Shown here: positions 33,582 through 42,245 of the stretch, piece by piece
Layout of the letters: the number at the start of each line of letters is the position of its first letter
How positions within the stretch are numbered: the stretch's first letter is position 1
DNA from: JADKCZ01 sp963786945
Lineage (GTDB): Bacteria; Myxococcota; Myxococcia; Myxococcales; Anaeromyxobacteraceae
Direction of reading: 5' to 3'
Assembly: GCA_963786945.1 (NCBI GenBank)
Contig: CAWBAO010000003.1
Span: forward strand, 1 to 64,000
Length of the DNA stretch: 64,000 bases
Made by a program: the position numbers and the translations under genes
The notes under the pieces: generated by a model
What the model was told of the DNA's origin: nothing
Seen by the model: only the letters and a program-made list of their open reading frames with translations
Database searches by the model: none

Positions 33582-35381
33582 GGCGAGGCGGGCGCGCCCA
33601 GCTGGAGCGGGATCCGGAGCCCCAGCGGCTCGCCCTCGAAGGGCGGGAAGAGCAGCCGCCCGGCCACCCGGCGCAGGCAGGACCCGAGCGGAGAGGCCTC
33701 GACGTCGGCCTCCTCCACCTCCGAGGCCTCGACCCGCCCCCCGTTCCCGACCGCCACCAGCAAGGCGATCCTGCGGCCCACCAGGGCCTCGCCGCCCGGC
33801 TCGGAGCGGGCGACCTCGAAGCACCGGTCGAAGGCGGCCTTCTGCCGGGCCACGGCGACCTGGACCGTGGCCGGCGCCAGGATCCGGGCGCCGGGAACGG
33901 TGGCCGGTGGCGTCGCCTCCGGGGCGGGCGCCGCCGGGGCCGGAGGGGGCGTTGCCGCGGGAACCGGAGCGGGCGCCGCCGCGACCACCGCCGGCGCGGT
34001 CGCAGCGGCCGGCGCGACGGTGGCCGCGATGGGGTCGTCGGCCGGAGGCGGTGGAGGCGGCGGGAGATCCTCGGCCTGGGGCGACGCGGCGGGGGGCTCG
34101 GGCGCAGGCTGCCCCGGCGCCACCACCCCGGCTGCGCCCGGGCTCTCGACATCCGGAGCGGCGGCCACCGGCCTGGCCACGCGTCGCTCGACCGTCTCCC
34201 TCGCGGCCGGCCGCGCGGCGGGCGGCGGCCCGGCCGGCTTCGTCTCCTCCGCCCGCGCAACAGCCGACCTGGGTTCGGCCGGTCGTGACTCGGCCGGTGC
34301 TTGCCACGGCCGGTCGTGCCTCGGCCGGCCTCGCCGCCGCCAGCCCCGGTTCGGTCGGCAGCCCAGCCGGAGATCCAGGCGTGGGGGCAGGTGCCGGGGC
34401 CGACTCCACCCGGGGCCCAGGCGTCCCCGTCGGCGCCGGACGGTCCGCCGGGCCGCCACGCCAGACCAGCAGGACGGCGGCCACCGTGACCAGCGCCGCG
34501 CCGCCGACCAGCCCCCAGGCGAGGCGGCGTGACCCTCCCGCCGCCGGGCGCCAGGATCGGCTCGGCGCGGCGGGCGCCGGAAGCGGCAGGAACCGGCGCG
34601 GATCCGTGAACTGCAGGTCGATGTCGAACGTCGCCCCCATCTCGTCGGTCCTGGCTGGCCCGGCGGGCACGGCCGGGGGCCGCTCCGGTGGACCTGGCTC
34701 GAGGTCGGCGAAGGCGGTGCGCAGTGTCGGCGCGGAGCTGAGCGGCGGCGGGCCCGGGGCGGGGCGTGGGATCGACGGCGCGGGCTGGCTGGGCGGCTCC
34801 AGCCAGAGGGGCGGGAGCGGCTCGGCGGCCACCTCCTCCAGGGCGGCGGCGGTCCACGGCTCGGACGGCAACGGCGGCGGCGCCAGCCCTCCCGGCAGCG
34901 GGAACGGCTCCTCGGTGGCGGCACCGGGCGGCATCGAGCCGGCCCCGATGCTGGCCCAGCCCTGCGGCGCCGGGGTGGGCGTGGGGGGCCTGATGGCCGG
35001 CGACGCCGTCCGCAGCTCCTCGAGCCCTGCCCGGGCCGGGTCAGGCAGGCCCGACCTCACCGCGACCACCCGGGTCGCCGCACGTCGGGAGGCGTCGCGC
35101 CGCGCGGGGGGCGGGAGCGCCACGGGCCCGGCCGGGTCGAGCCGCGGCTCGGAGCGCTCGGAGGCGGGCCCCGCCCGTGGTCCGGCAGGGGACGGCGCAG
35201 GCAGGGGGACGGCCGCGGGAGTCCTGGCCCGGCTGGCGGCCCCGCTGGACGACGGGGCCGCAGGCGGGACCTCGACCCGGATCTCGTGCCCGCAGGTGCA
35301 GCGATGGCGATAGACGCGTCCGGGCTGGGGCTCCGCCGCGCTGGAGTACCGCCGTCCGCATCGCTCGCAGGCGAACCGCAT
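33578..35381 (-). CDS. Zinc-ribbon, Pro-rich, AgmX/PglI C-terminal-domain protein, one-base insertion
   Basis: 600 residues after correction. The N terminus is a zinc ribbon (C5, C8, C28, C30 in MRFACERCGRR and HRCTCGHE). A 200-residue Pro/Ala-rich cytosolic region follows, then one membrane helix (LAWGLVGGAALVTVAAVLLV), a second Pro/Ala-rich stretch, and a TonB-like C-terminal domain (ALVGRRIALLVAVGNGGRVE, LGSCLRRVAGRLLFPPFEGE). That tail is the AgmX/PglI domain of myxobacterial envelope and gliding-motility proteins. The frame changes at about 34290-34305, within repeated P-A-E-x-R-P-A units; one extra base explains it. The ATG lies six bases after TAGGCT. Confidence 0.75.
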
Positions 35382-35387
35382 GGCGGG

Positions 35388-35393
35388 AGCCTA
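35388..35393 (-). promoter_or_regulatory. -10 element of the AgmX-like gene (leaderless)
   Basis: TAGGCT, then exactly six bases (CCCGCC) to the ATG at 35381. A weak TTCGCA -35 lies 16 bases upstream. Confidence 0.45.
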
Positions 35394-36602
35394 CCCCAGG
35401 CCGGTCCCATGCGAACGAGGATCACGCGGCCCGGCGTACCAGGCCTCCTCGTAGGCACAGGCGCAGTCCGCCTCGGGCGGGTCGGGGTAGAAGACCGGCA
35501 CCCCGGCGTGGCCCTGGAGCCAGGTCCCGGCGATGCCGTGCTCCCGCGCCCGCCCGATGCCGTCGCCCTGGCCGCCCGCCACGTACCCGGGCGCCACCGT
35601 CACCTTGCCGCTCCCGTCGGGGAGGTCGACCGCGAGGTGCGGCAGCGCCAGCCCGCTCACCCGCCCTCGCAGCTCGCGGAGCAGGCCGACCCCGGCGGAC
35701 AGCGGCGTGCGCAGGTGGGCGGTCCCGCCGACCAGGTCTCCCTGGTGCAGGTAGAGGCTGCGGACCCGGAGGGCCAGCAGCCCGGTGAACAGGTCGCCGA
35801 GCAGGCGCGCCGTCGAGTTGAGCCCGCGCAGCAGCACCGCCTGGTTCTCCACCGGCACGCCGCCGTCCACGAGAAGCGCGCAGGCCTCGGCCGCCTCGGG
35901 GGTGAGCTCCTTGGGGTGGTTGAAGTGGGTGATGACGAAGAGCGGGGCGTGGCGGCGCAGCAGGCGCACCAGCGCCTCGTCGACGCGCATGGGGAGGACC
36001 ACCGGCGCGCGGGTGGCCAGCCGCAGCACCTGCAGGTGCGGGATGGCGCGCAGCCGCCCCAGCACGTGGTCGAGCCGCTCGTCGGAGAGGACGCCGGGGT
36101 CGCCGCCCGAGACGATCACCTCGCGCAGGGCGGGCTGCCCGGCGATCCAGGCGATCCCCTCCTCGACCGCCGGGCGGTCGAAGGCCCCCTCCTCCCCTCC
36201 GGTGATGCGGCGGCGGGTGCAGTGGCGGCAGTAGACCGGGCAGGTGTCGGTGACGAGGAGCAGGGCGCGATCCGGGTACTTGCGGACCACCGCCCGGACC
36301 GGGCGGTGCGGGTCCTCGCCGGTGGGGTCGAGCCGATCCCCGGCGACGGCCTCGCCCTCCAGCCCGAGCGGGATGGCCTGGCGGCGCACCGGGCAGGCCG
36401 GGTGGGCGGGATCCATGAGCGCCGCGTAGTAGGGCGTGACCGCGGTGCGCAGGCCCCCCAGCCCCAGCCCGCGGCGCTCCGGCTCGGTGAGGGCCACCAC
36501 CCGGCCCAGCTCGGCCTCGGTCCGCAGGGCGTGGCGCAGCTGCCAGCGCCAGTCGCGCCAGTCGGTCTCGCTCACGCCGGGGAATCGCTCGCGCCAGTCC
36601 AT
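35391..36602 (-). CDS. KamA-family radical SAM aminomutase, divergent copy
   Basis: 403 residues. The radical-SAM motif CPVYCRHCTRRR (C-x3-C-x2-C) is near residue 121, preceded by TPYYAALMDPAHPACPVRRQ. The PLP lysine lies in DLPDGSGK, and the two substrate aspartates (QGD and AVD) are 37 residues apart, the spacing of Asp293/Asp330 in clostridial lysine 2,3-aminomutase. Compared with its neighbour the active-site strand reads LYLHQGD for YYIYQCD, and the end carries an extra 50 residues with ADCACAYEE. It may act on lysine, beta-lysine for EF-P, or another amino acid. Its promoter is at 36641-36669. It is divergent from the second copy. Confidence 0.8.
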   Translation of the reverse strand: MDWRERFPGVSETDWRDWRWQLRHALRTEAELGRVVALTEPERRGLGLGGLRTAVTPYYAALMDPAHPACPVRRQAIPLGLEGEAVAGDRLDPTGEDPHRPVRAVVRKYPDRALLLVTDTCPVYCRHCTRRRITGGEEGAFDRPAVEEGIAWIAGQPALREVIVSGGDPGVLSDERLDHVLGRLRAIPHLQVLRLATRAPVVLPMRVDEALVRLLRRHAPLFVITHFNHPKELTPEAAEACALLVDGGVPVENQAVLLRGLNSTARLLGDLFTGLLALRVRSLYLHQGDLVGGTAHLRTPLSAGVGLLRELRGRVSGLALPHLAVDLPDGSGKVTVAPGYVAGGQGDGIGRAREHGIAGTWLQGHAGVPVFYPDPPEADCACAYEEAWYAGPRDPRSHGTGLG

Positions 36603-36640
36603 GGTGGGGTGGCCCCGGCGCTCCCGGGGCGGCGGCGCGG

Positions 36641-36669
36641 AAGCTAGCGGCCGGGCCCCGGCGAGTCAA
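36641..36669 (-). promoter_or_regulatory. Promoter of the divergent kamA-like gene, -35 inside a palindrome loop
   Basis: TTGACT at 36669-36664, 17-base spacer, TAGCTT at 36646-36641. Transcription would start about 32 bases before the ATG at 36602. Confidence 0.55.
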
Positions 36670-36682
36670 ACGCCGGGCCCGG
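36651..36682. promoter_or_regulatory. Strong inverted repeat between the two kamA genes
   Basis: CCGGGCCCCGGCG (36651-36663) and CGCCGGGCCCGG (36671-36682) form a 12-pair stem with one bulged C. The seven-base loop AGTCAAA contains the -35 of the minus-strand promoter. Confidence 0.6.
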
Positions 36683-36780
36683 TCGCGCCCCGCGCGCCCC
36701 GCCCGAGGACGTGGCAGACTCGGCCGCGCCGATTAGGAAGACCACGCCCGGCCACGGCGCCCGGGCCAGGAGCGTTCGCG

Positions 36781-37938
36781 ATGGAGACCCCTTCCGGCGG
36801 TGTGGCCCCGGCCAGCCACGTCCGCTCCCGCTTCCCCTACGGCCCCCGCTCCATCTGGAAGGGCGTGCCCGGGGCCCAGTGGGACGACTGGCACTGGCAG
36901 CAGCGCGAGCGGATCACCTCCCTCGAGCAGCTGGACCGGGTCATCCAGCTCACCGACGACGAGCGGCGCGCCGTCGTCGAGGCCGACGCCCAGTTCCACA
37001 TGGGCATCACCCCCTACTACGCGGCCCTCATGGACCCGCAGGACCCCACCTGCCCGGTGCGGCTCCAGTCGGTGCCGACCATGGGCGAGCTCACCTACAC
37101 CGCCGCCGACCTGGAGGACCCCCTGGCCGAGGAGCGGGACATGCCGGTCCCGGGCATCACCCACCGCTACCCCGACCGCGTCCTCTTCTACACGACGCAC
37201 AACTGCCCGGTGTACTGCCGCCACTGCACCCGCAAGCGCAAGGTGGCCGATCCGAGCAGCGCCGCGGCCCGCAAGCAGATCGAGGACAGCTTCGCCTACA
37301 TCGAGCACCACACCGAGATCCGCGACGTGGTGATCTCCGGCGGCGATCCCCTCTCGCTCTCGGACGAGCGGCTCGACTACGTGCTGGGGCGGCTGCGGGC
37401 CATCCCGCACGTCGAGATCTTCCGGCTCGGCACGCGCAACCTGGTGACGCTGCCGCAGCGGATCACCGACGACCTGGTGAACATGCTCCGCCGGCACCAG
37501 CCGGTCTACGTCAACACCCACTTCAACCACCCCAAGGAGTGCACCGGGGAGGCCTTCGACGCCGCGCGCCGGCTGGCCGACGCCGGCTGCGTCATCGGCA
37601 ACCAGATGGTGCTGCTCAAGGGGATCAACGACGACCCCCGGACCGTGAAGGAGCTGAACCACAAGCTGCTGATGATGCGGATCCGCCCCTACTACATCTA
37701 CCAGTGCGACCTGGCCCGGGGCATCAGCCACTTCCGGACCCCCATCGAGGCCGGGCGGCGCATCATCCGCTCGCTGCGCGGCCACACCAGCGGGATGGCG
37801 GTCCCCTACTTCGTGGTCGATGCCCCCAGCGGCGGCGGCAAGATCCCGGTCAACCCCGACTACGTGGTCCGCCACGAGGGCAAGCGCTGGGTGCTGCGCA
37901 ACTTCGCCGGCAAGGAGTTCACCTACGACGAGCCGTGA
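36781..37938 (+). CDS. kamA: Lysine 2,3-aminomutase
   Basis: 385 residues. TPYYAALMDPQDPTCPVRLQ, the radical-SAM triad CPVYCRHCTRKRK near 140, and ISGGDPLSLSDERLDYVLGR are present. PLP is held by the lysine of DAPSGGGK. Both lysine-binding aspartates are kept (YYIYQCD and VVD, 37 apart), which favours lysine over glutamate 2,3-aminomutase. The product, beta-lysine, can feed lysine fermentation, the osmolyte N-acetyl-beta-lysine (needs AblB, not seen here) or EF-P modification. CCAGGAGC precedes the ATG. The divergent copy on the other strand shares the promoter region. Confidence 0.87.
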   Translation: METPSGGVAPASHVRSRFPYGPRSIWKGVPGAQWDDWHWQQRERITSLEQLDRVIQLTDDERRAVVEADAQFHMGITPYYAALMDPQDPTCPVRLQSVPTMGELTYTAADLEDPLAEERDMPVPGITHRYPDRVLFYTTHNCPVYCRHCTRKRKVADPSSAAARKQIEDSFAYIEHHTEIRDVVISGGDPLSLSDERLDYVLGRLRAIPHVEIFRLGTRNLVTLPQRITDDLVNMLRRHQPVYVNTHFNHPKECTGEAFDAARRLADAGCVIGNQMVLLKGINDDPRTVKELNHKLLMMRIRPYYIYQCDLARGISHFRTPIEAGRRIIRSLRGHTSGMAVPYFVVDAPSGGGKIPVNPDYVVRHEGKRWVLRNFAGKEFTYDEP

Positions 37939-37941
37939 GCG

Positions 37942-38409
37942 TCACCGCGCGGCCGGCGCGGCGAAGAGCTCCCCGATCACCCGGCGCCGGTAGTCGAAGA
38001 TGGCGTCGAGCTGGCGGCGCACCAGCAGCGCCCGCGCCACCTCGCCGAGCGGGCCCAGCGGCAGGGCGTACTCGACGCGGTCGCCGACCAGCGTCCCCCC
38101 GGGCGCGTCGGCGAAGGTGTGGGTGTGGTGCCAGCGGCGGTAGGGGCCGCGCAGCTGCACGTCGACGAAGCGGACCCCGGGCTCGAAGGCCTCGATCTCG
38201 GTCCGCCACCGGAACGGCACCCCGAAGAGCGAGAGCCGGTAGTCGATGAGCGTCCCCGGCCGCATGGGGATGGGGGCCGGCGTCAGGATCTCGAAGCGCA
38301 GGAACGGCGGCGTGAGCCGCTCGAGGTTGTGGGCGTCGGCGAAGAAGGCGAAGACCTCGGCCCGCGGCCGACCGACCAGCTGCTGCCGCTCCAGGAGGTG
38401 GAGGCCCAT
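37942..38409 (-). CDS. SRPBCC (START-like) family protein
   Basis: 155 residues. RQQLVGRPRAEVFAFFADAH at the N terminus and EFLGDRVEYALPLGP-like block (TLVGDRVEYALPLGPLGEVA near 105) fit the Bet v1/polyketide cyclase-like fold that binds hydrophobic ligands in a deep cavity. The pattern NLERLTPPFLRFEILTPAPI and RRQLDAIFDYRRRV is typical of a conserved subgroup often next to epimerases or cell-surface genes. Ligand and function are unknown. It ends three bases from the convergent kamA stop and lies ahead of ridA on the opposite end of the same strand. Confidence 0.8.
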   Translation of the reverse strand: MGLHLLERQQLVGRPRAEVFAFFADAHNLERLTPPFLRFEILTPAPIPMRPGTLIDYRLSLFGVPFRWRTEIEAFEPGVRFVDVQLRGPYRRWHHTHTFADAPGGTLVGDRVEYALPLGPLGEVARALLVRRQLDAIFDYRRRVIGELFAAPAAR

Positions 38410-38422
38410 GCCGCGGCCCGGG

Positions 38423-38806
38423 CTAGACGGCCGCCACGGCGTCGATCTCGACCCGGGCCCCGCGCGGCAGGGCCGCCACCTGCACGGTGGAGCGGGCCGG
38501 CGGGCTGCTCTTGAAGTGGGCCCCGTAGACCTCGTTCACCCTGGCGAAGTCGGAGAGGTCGGTGAGGTAGATGGTGGCCTTCACCACGTGCTGGAACCCG
38601 GCGCCGCCGGCCGCCAGCACCGCCGCCAGGTTGCGCATCACCTGGCCGGTCTCCTCCTCGATGGTCCCCCGCACCAGCTCGCCGGTGGCCGGGTCGAGCG
38701 GGATCTGGCCGGAGAGGAAGAGCAGCTGCCCGGCCCGGACGGCGATGGCCTGGCTGTAGGGGCCGATGGCCCTGGGCGCGCCGCTGCTGGTGATGATCTC
38801 GTGCAT
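38423..38806 (-). CDS. ridA: RidA family reactive-intermediate deaminase
   Basis: 127 residues, standard. GAPRAIGPYSQAIAVRAGQL with GPYSQA near residue 16, LFLSGQIPLDPATGE, VVKATIYLTDLSDFARVNEV near 80, and PARSTVQVAALPRGARVEID with the catalytic Arg and Glu near 104 and 119. RidA hydrolyses 2-aminoacrylate and other imines from PLP enzymes. It follows relA by about 20 bases on the same strand, a common neighbourhood for relA/spoT genes. Confidence 0.93.
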   Translation of the reverse strand: MHEIITSSGAPRAIGPYSQAIAVRAGQLLFLSGQIPLDPATGELVRGTIEEETGQVMRNLAAVLAAGGAGFQHVVKATIYLTDLSDFARVNEVYGAHFKSSPPARSTVQVAALPRGARVEIDAVAAV

Positions 38807-38826
38807 GTGCCCTCCCTGGGCCGCCG

Positions 38827-40998
38827 CTAGGCGCGCTCGGCCGCGTGGACCCCGTCGATCCTCTGGACGTCGCGCAGCACGCCGGTCAGCTCCTTGACCC
38901 CGGCGATCTCGACCTGCAGGTCCACCACCGCGCGGTCGCCGCTGGTCTTGACGCTGGCCTGCGAGATGTTGATGTCGGCCTCGGCGAAGGCCCGGGAGAT
39001 CTTGGCCAGCAGGCCGGGGCGGTCGCTGGCGATGATGCGGACCGACACCGGCCGCTTGAAGCCGCCCTTCACGTCCCAGGTCACGTCGACGCGCCGCTCG
39101 GCGGAGCTCTCCAGCACCTTGTCGCAGCCGGCGGTGTGGACCGTGACGCCACGCCCGCGGGTGATGAAGCCGACGATGGCGTCGCCGGGCACCGGGTTGC
39201 AGCACTTCCCGTAGCGCACCAGCATGTCGTCCACGCCGCTGACCCGGACGCCGCTCGAGGCGGAGCGGCGCGCCACCTTGCGGAAGAGCTCGGTGAGCCG
39301 CGAGGTGGGGGCCTCGGGCGCCGGCGCGGCCTGCAGCTGCTCCTGGGGCAGCAGCTGGGCCAGCAGCTGCTGGGTGGAGACCTTGCCGTAGCCGATCCCG
39401 GCCAGCAGGTCGTCCCCGTTGCGGTAGCCGAACGGCGCCGCCGCCCTGGCCAGCTCGCCCGACTTCTCCAGCTTGTTGAGCGAGAGGCCGTACTTGCGCA
39501 GCTCCTTCTCCGCCAGCTCGTGCCCGATCTCCATCGAGCGGCGCTGCTCCTCCTGCCGGATGTACTGGCGGATGCGCGCCTGCCCGCGGCTGGTCTTGAC
39601 GAACCCGAGCCAGTCCTTGGAGGGGTGGGCGTGGGGCGAGGTGAGGATCTCCACGGTGTCACCGTTCTTGAGCTGGTGGCGCAGCGGCACCAGCTTGCCG
39701 TTCACCTTGGCCCCGACGCAGTGGGTCCCGATCTCGGAGTGGATGGTGAAGGCGAAGTCGACCGGCGTGGCGCCGCGCGGCAGGGCCCGGATGGCCCCCT
39801 TGGGCGTGAAGACGAAGACCTCGTCGGAGAAGAGGTCGACCTTGACGGTCTCGAGGAACTCGCGCGGGTCGTCCACCTCGCGCTGGAACTCGACCAGCTG
39901 GCGCAGCCAGCCGAACTGGGCGGCGTCCTTGGCGGAGAGCGGCTGGCCGCTGCCGTCGCGCCCCGCCTCCTTGTAGGCCCAGTGGGCGGCCACGCCCTCC
40001 TCGGCGATGCGGTGCATCTCCGCGGTCCGGATCTGCACCTCGATGCGCTCCCCGCGCGGGCCGACCACGGTGGTGTGGAGCGACTGGTAGCCGTTGGGCT
40101 TGGGGATGGCGATGTAGTCCTTGAAGCGCCCGGGCACCGGCTTCCAGAGCGAGTGGATGACCCCGAGCGACTCGTAGCACTCCGCCACCGAGGCGACGAG
40201 GACCCGGAAGCCGATGACGTCCTGGATCTGGTCGAAGTCGACGTCGAGCTGCCGCATCTTCCGCCACACCGAGTAGGTGTGCTTGACGCGGCCGGAGACG
40301 TCCGGCTTCAGCCCCTGGGCCTCCAGCTTCTCGCGGATGATCCCCACCACCTCGGCGACGAACTTCTCCTTCTCCCGGGCCATGGCGGCGATGCGCGTCG
40401 CCAGGTCGGCGTGGTCGGTGGGGCGCAGGTACTTGAAGGAGAGCTCCTCCAGCTCGGTCTTGATCCACTGGATCCCGAGCCGGTTGGCGAGCGGCGCGTA
40501 GATGTCGAGCGTCTCCTGGGCGATCCGCTCCTGGGCCTCGGGCTTCATGTGGTCGAGCGTCCGCATGTTGTGGGTCCGGTCGGCCAGCTTGACGAGGAGG
40601 ACCCGGATGTCCTTCGCCATCGCCACCACCATCTTGCGGAAGTTCTCCGCCTGCTTCTCCTCCCGGGTGTCGGCGGCGCTGAACTGCGAGAGCTTGGTGA
40701 CGCCCTCGACCAGGTCGGCGATCTCGTTGCCGAAGAGGCCGGCGATCTCCTCCCGCGTGGCGAGGGTGTCCTCGATGGTGTCGTGCAGCATCCCGGTGAC
40801 GACGCTGGCCTCGTCGAGCTTCAGCTCGGCGAGGATGCCGGCCACCTCGAGCGGATGGACCAGGTAGGGCTCGCCCGACTTCCGCAGCTGCCCCTGGTGG
40901 ACCTTGGCCGAGTAGACGTAGGCCTTCTTGATGAGGTCGAGGTCGGGATCCGGGCGGTAGCTGGCGACCCGGTCGAGGATGTCGTTCAGGCGAAGCAA
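38827..40998 (-). CDS. relA: Bifunctional (p)ppGpp synthetase/hydrolase RelA/SpoT
   Basis: 723 residues, full length. The HD hydrolase domain includes HPLEVAGILAELK and MLHDTIEDT near residues 45-80. The synthetase has RFKDYIAIPKPNGYQSLHTT near 290 and EVQIRTAEMHRIAEEGVAAHWA. The TGS domain (GAIRALPRGATPVDFAFTIH, near 405), the conserved-cysteine region (VRYGKCCNPVPGDAIVGFIT near 610) and a C-terminal ACT domain (VRIIASDRPGLLAKISRAFA) complete it. Both catalytic halves look intact, so it makes and degrades the alarmone. The start is TTG at 40998 behind GAAAGG. dksA, its partner at RNA polymerase, is 4.5 kb away. Confidence 0.95.
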   Translation of the reverse strand: MLRLNDILDRVASYRPDPDLDLIKKAYVYSAKVHQGQLRKSGEPYLVHPLEVAGILAELKLDEASVVTGMLHDTIEDTLATREEIAGLFGNEIADLVEGVTKLSQFSAADTREEKQAENFRKMVVAMAKDIRVLLVKLADRTHNMRTLDHMKPEAQERIAQETLDIYAPLANRLGIQWIKTELEELSFKYLRPTDHADLATRIAAMAREKEKFVAEVVGIIREKLEAQGLKPDVSGRVKHTYSVWRKMRQLDVDFDQIQDVIGFRVLVASVAECYESLGVIHSLWKPVPGRFKDYIAIPKPNGYQSLHTTVVGPRGERIEVQIRTAEMHRIAEEGVAAHWAYKEAGRDGSGQPLSAKDAAQFGWLRQLVEFQREVDDPREFLETVKVDLFSDEVFVFTPKGAIRALPRGATPVDFAFTIHSEIGTHCVGAKVNGKLVPLRHQLKNGDTVEILTSPHAHPSKDWLGFVKTSRGQARIRQYIRQEEQRRSMEIGHELAEKELRKYGLSLNKLEKSGELARAAAPFGYRNGDDLLAGIGYGKVSTQQLLAQLLPQEQLQAAPAPEAPTSRLTELFRKVARRSASSGVRVSGVDDMLVRYGKCCNPVPGDAIVGFITRGRGVTVHTAGCDKVLESSAERRVDVTWDVKGGFKRPVSVRIIASDRPGLLAKISRAFAEADINISQASVKTSGDRAVVDLQVEIAGVKELTGVLRDVQRIDGVHAAERA

Positions 40999-41006
40999 GG
41001 CCTTTC

Positions 41007-41036
41007 AGAGTAGCGTCCTGCTCACCGGCCCGGCAA
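41007..41036 (-). promoter_or_regulatory. Candidate promoter of relA
   Basis: TTGCCG at 41036-41031, 18-base spacer, TACTCT at 41012-41007, just ahead of the Shine-Dalgarno GAAAGG. Confidence 0.35.
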
Positions 41037-41114
41037 GGCCGGTCCGGGGACGGACGGCGGCGCTGTTGAGCCGGTGGCGGCCCCGCGGTAAGGAATTCCT
41101 CACGGAGGGGCCCT

Positions 41115-42230
41115 TTGCCCACCTGCAAGGCCTGCGGCGGCGATCTCGACCCGGCGATGAGCGGCTGCCCCAGCTGCGGCGCCGAGGTGGAGTTCGGGCG
41201 GCTCACCGGCATCCTCGGCATCGTCTGCCGGGCCTGTGATGCCTACAACGAGCCGGGGTCCCGCACCTGCGCCTCGTGCGGCGCCCCGGTCGGCGAGGCG
41301 GCGGAGGCGGCGCCGCCTCCCAGCCCGCCCCCCGCCCCCGGGCCGGTCCCCGCCCCTGCCGCGGTCTCGCCGCGGGGCGCCCCGCCACCGCCGACCCTCC
41401 CGCCGCCGGCCTCCGCGCCACCCGTCCTGCGCGCCTTCCAGCGCGGTGCCGCCTCGCCCACCCGCGTGGTGCCGCTCGTCCCCTCCCAGACCCAGGCCGG
41501 GAACCACGCCCAGGTGGCGCCGTCCGCGCCCGCCGCCCCGCCGCGAGCCGTCCCGGGGGCAGGCCCCGTCCTCCCGGGCCGGGCCACGCTGGTCCTCGAG
41601 CGCGGCGCCGGGATCGACGGCGCCAGCTTCCAGCTCGACCGGGAGGTGACGGGGGCCGGGCGGACCGAGGGGGCCATCCTCTTCCCGGACAATCCCTGCC
41701 TGGCGCCGCGCCACGCCACCTTCTTCTACCGGGAGGGCTCGCTCCACCTGCGGGACGAGGGGGCCCCGGGCGGCACCTACCTCCGGCTGCGCGGTCCCTC
41801 GGTGCCGCTCCGCCCCGGCGACCTCTTTGCCGTCGGGGTCCGGCTGCTCCGCTTCGCGGGCTCGCTGCCCCAGCCGGCCCCCGGACCGCCCGACGGCACG
41901 CGCCGGCTCGGCGCGCCCCGGCCTCCCTCCCCGACCGTGGTCGTCGAGGAGCTGCTCGAGGGCGGGGCCACCGGCCGCGTCTTCGTCCGCGGCGGGGGCT
42001 CCGTCACCATCGGCCGCTCGGGGTGCGCCGTGAACCTGGGCGACGACCCCGAGCTCTCCCAGGCCCACGCCGAGCTGGTGGTGGACTCGGCCGGCGGCGC
42101 CCGGCTCAAGGATCTCGGGTCCGCCCACGGCACCTTCATCCGGATCCCGCCGCACGCCGAGCGGGAGCTGCACGACGGCGACTGGCTGCGGCTCGGGCGC
42201 GAGGTGCTGCGGGTCGAGTTCGCCGGCTGA
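41115..42230 (+). CDS. Zinc-ribbon protein with two FHA domains
   Basis: 371 residues from TTG at 41115, with GGAGGGG upstream. Three CxxC pairs (CKACGGDLDPAMSGCPSCG; CRACDAY; CASCG) form zinc ribbons in the first 60 residues, then a Pro/Ala linker of about 100 residues. The first FHA domain is degenerate (GRTEGAILF, PRHATFF, GGTYLRL); the second is fuller (VTIGRSGCAVNLG, SQAHAELV, GSAHGTFI). FHA domains bind phosphothreonine. The gene lies 2 kb from a zinc-ribbon Ser/Thr kinase and a second FHA protein of the same design, so it is a probable reader or target of that kinase. Confidence 0.82.
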   Translation: MPTCKACGGDLDPAMSGCPSCGAEVEFGRLTGILGIVCRACDAYNEPGSRTCASCGAPVGEAAEAAPPPSPPPAPGPVPAPAAVSPRGAPPPPTLPPPASAPPVLRAFQRGAASPTRVVPLVPSQTQAGNHAQVAPSAPAAPPRAVPGAGPVLPGRATLVLERGAGIDGASFQLDREVTGAGRTEGAILFPDNPCLAPRHATFFYREGSLHLRDEGAPGGTYLRLRGPSVPLRPGDLFAVGVRLLRFAGSLPQPAPGPPDGTRRLGAPRPPSPTVVVEELLEGGATGRVFVRGGGSVTIGRSGCAVNLGDDPELSQAHAELVVDSAGGARLKDLGSAHGTFIRIPPHAERELHDGDWLRLGREVLRVEFAG

Positions 42231-42245
42231 CACCAGGAGTCCACC

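Noticed and set aside
35391..37938. One of the KamA homologues as glutamate 2,3-aminomutase
   Set aside because: That enzyme replaces the two lysine-binding aspartates with Lys and Asn; both aspartates are present in both proteins.
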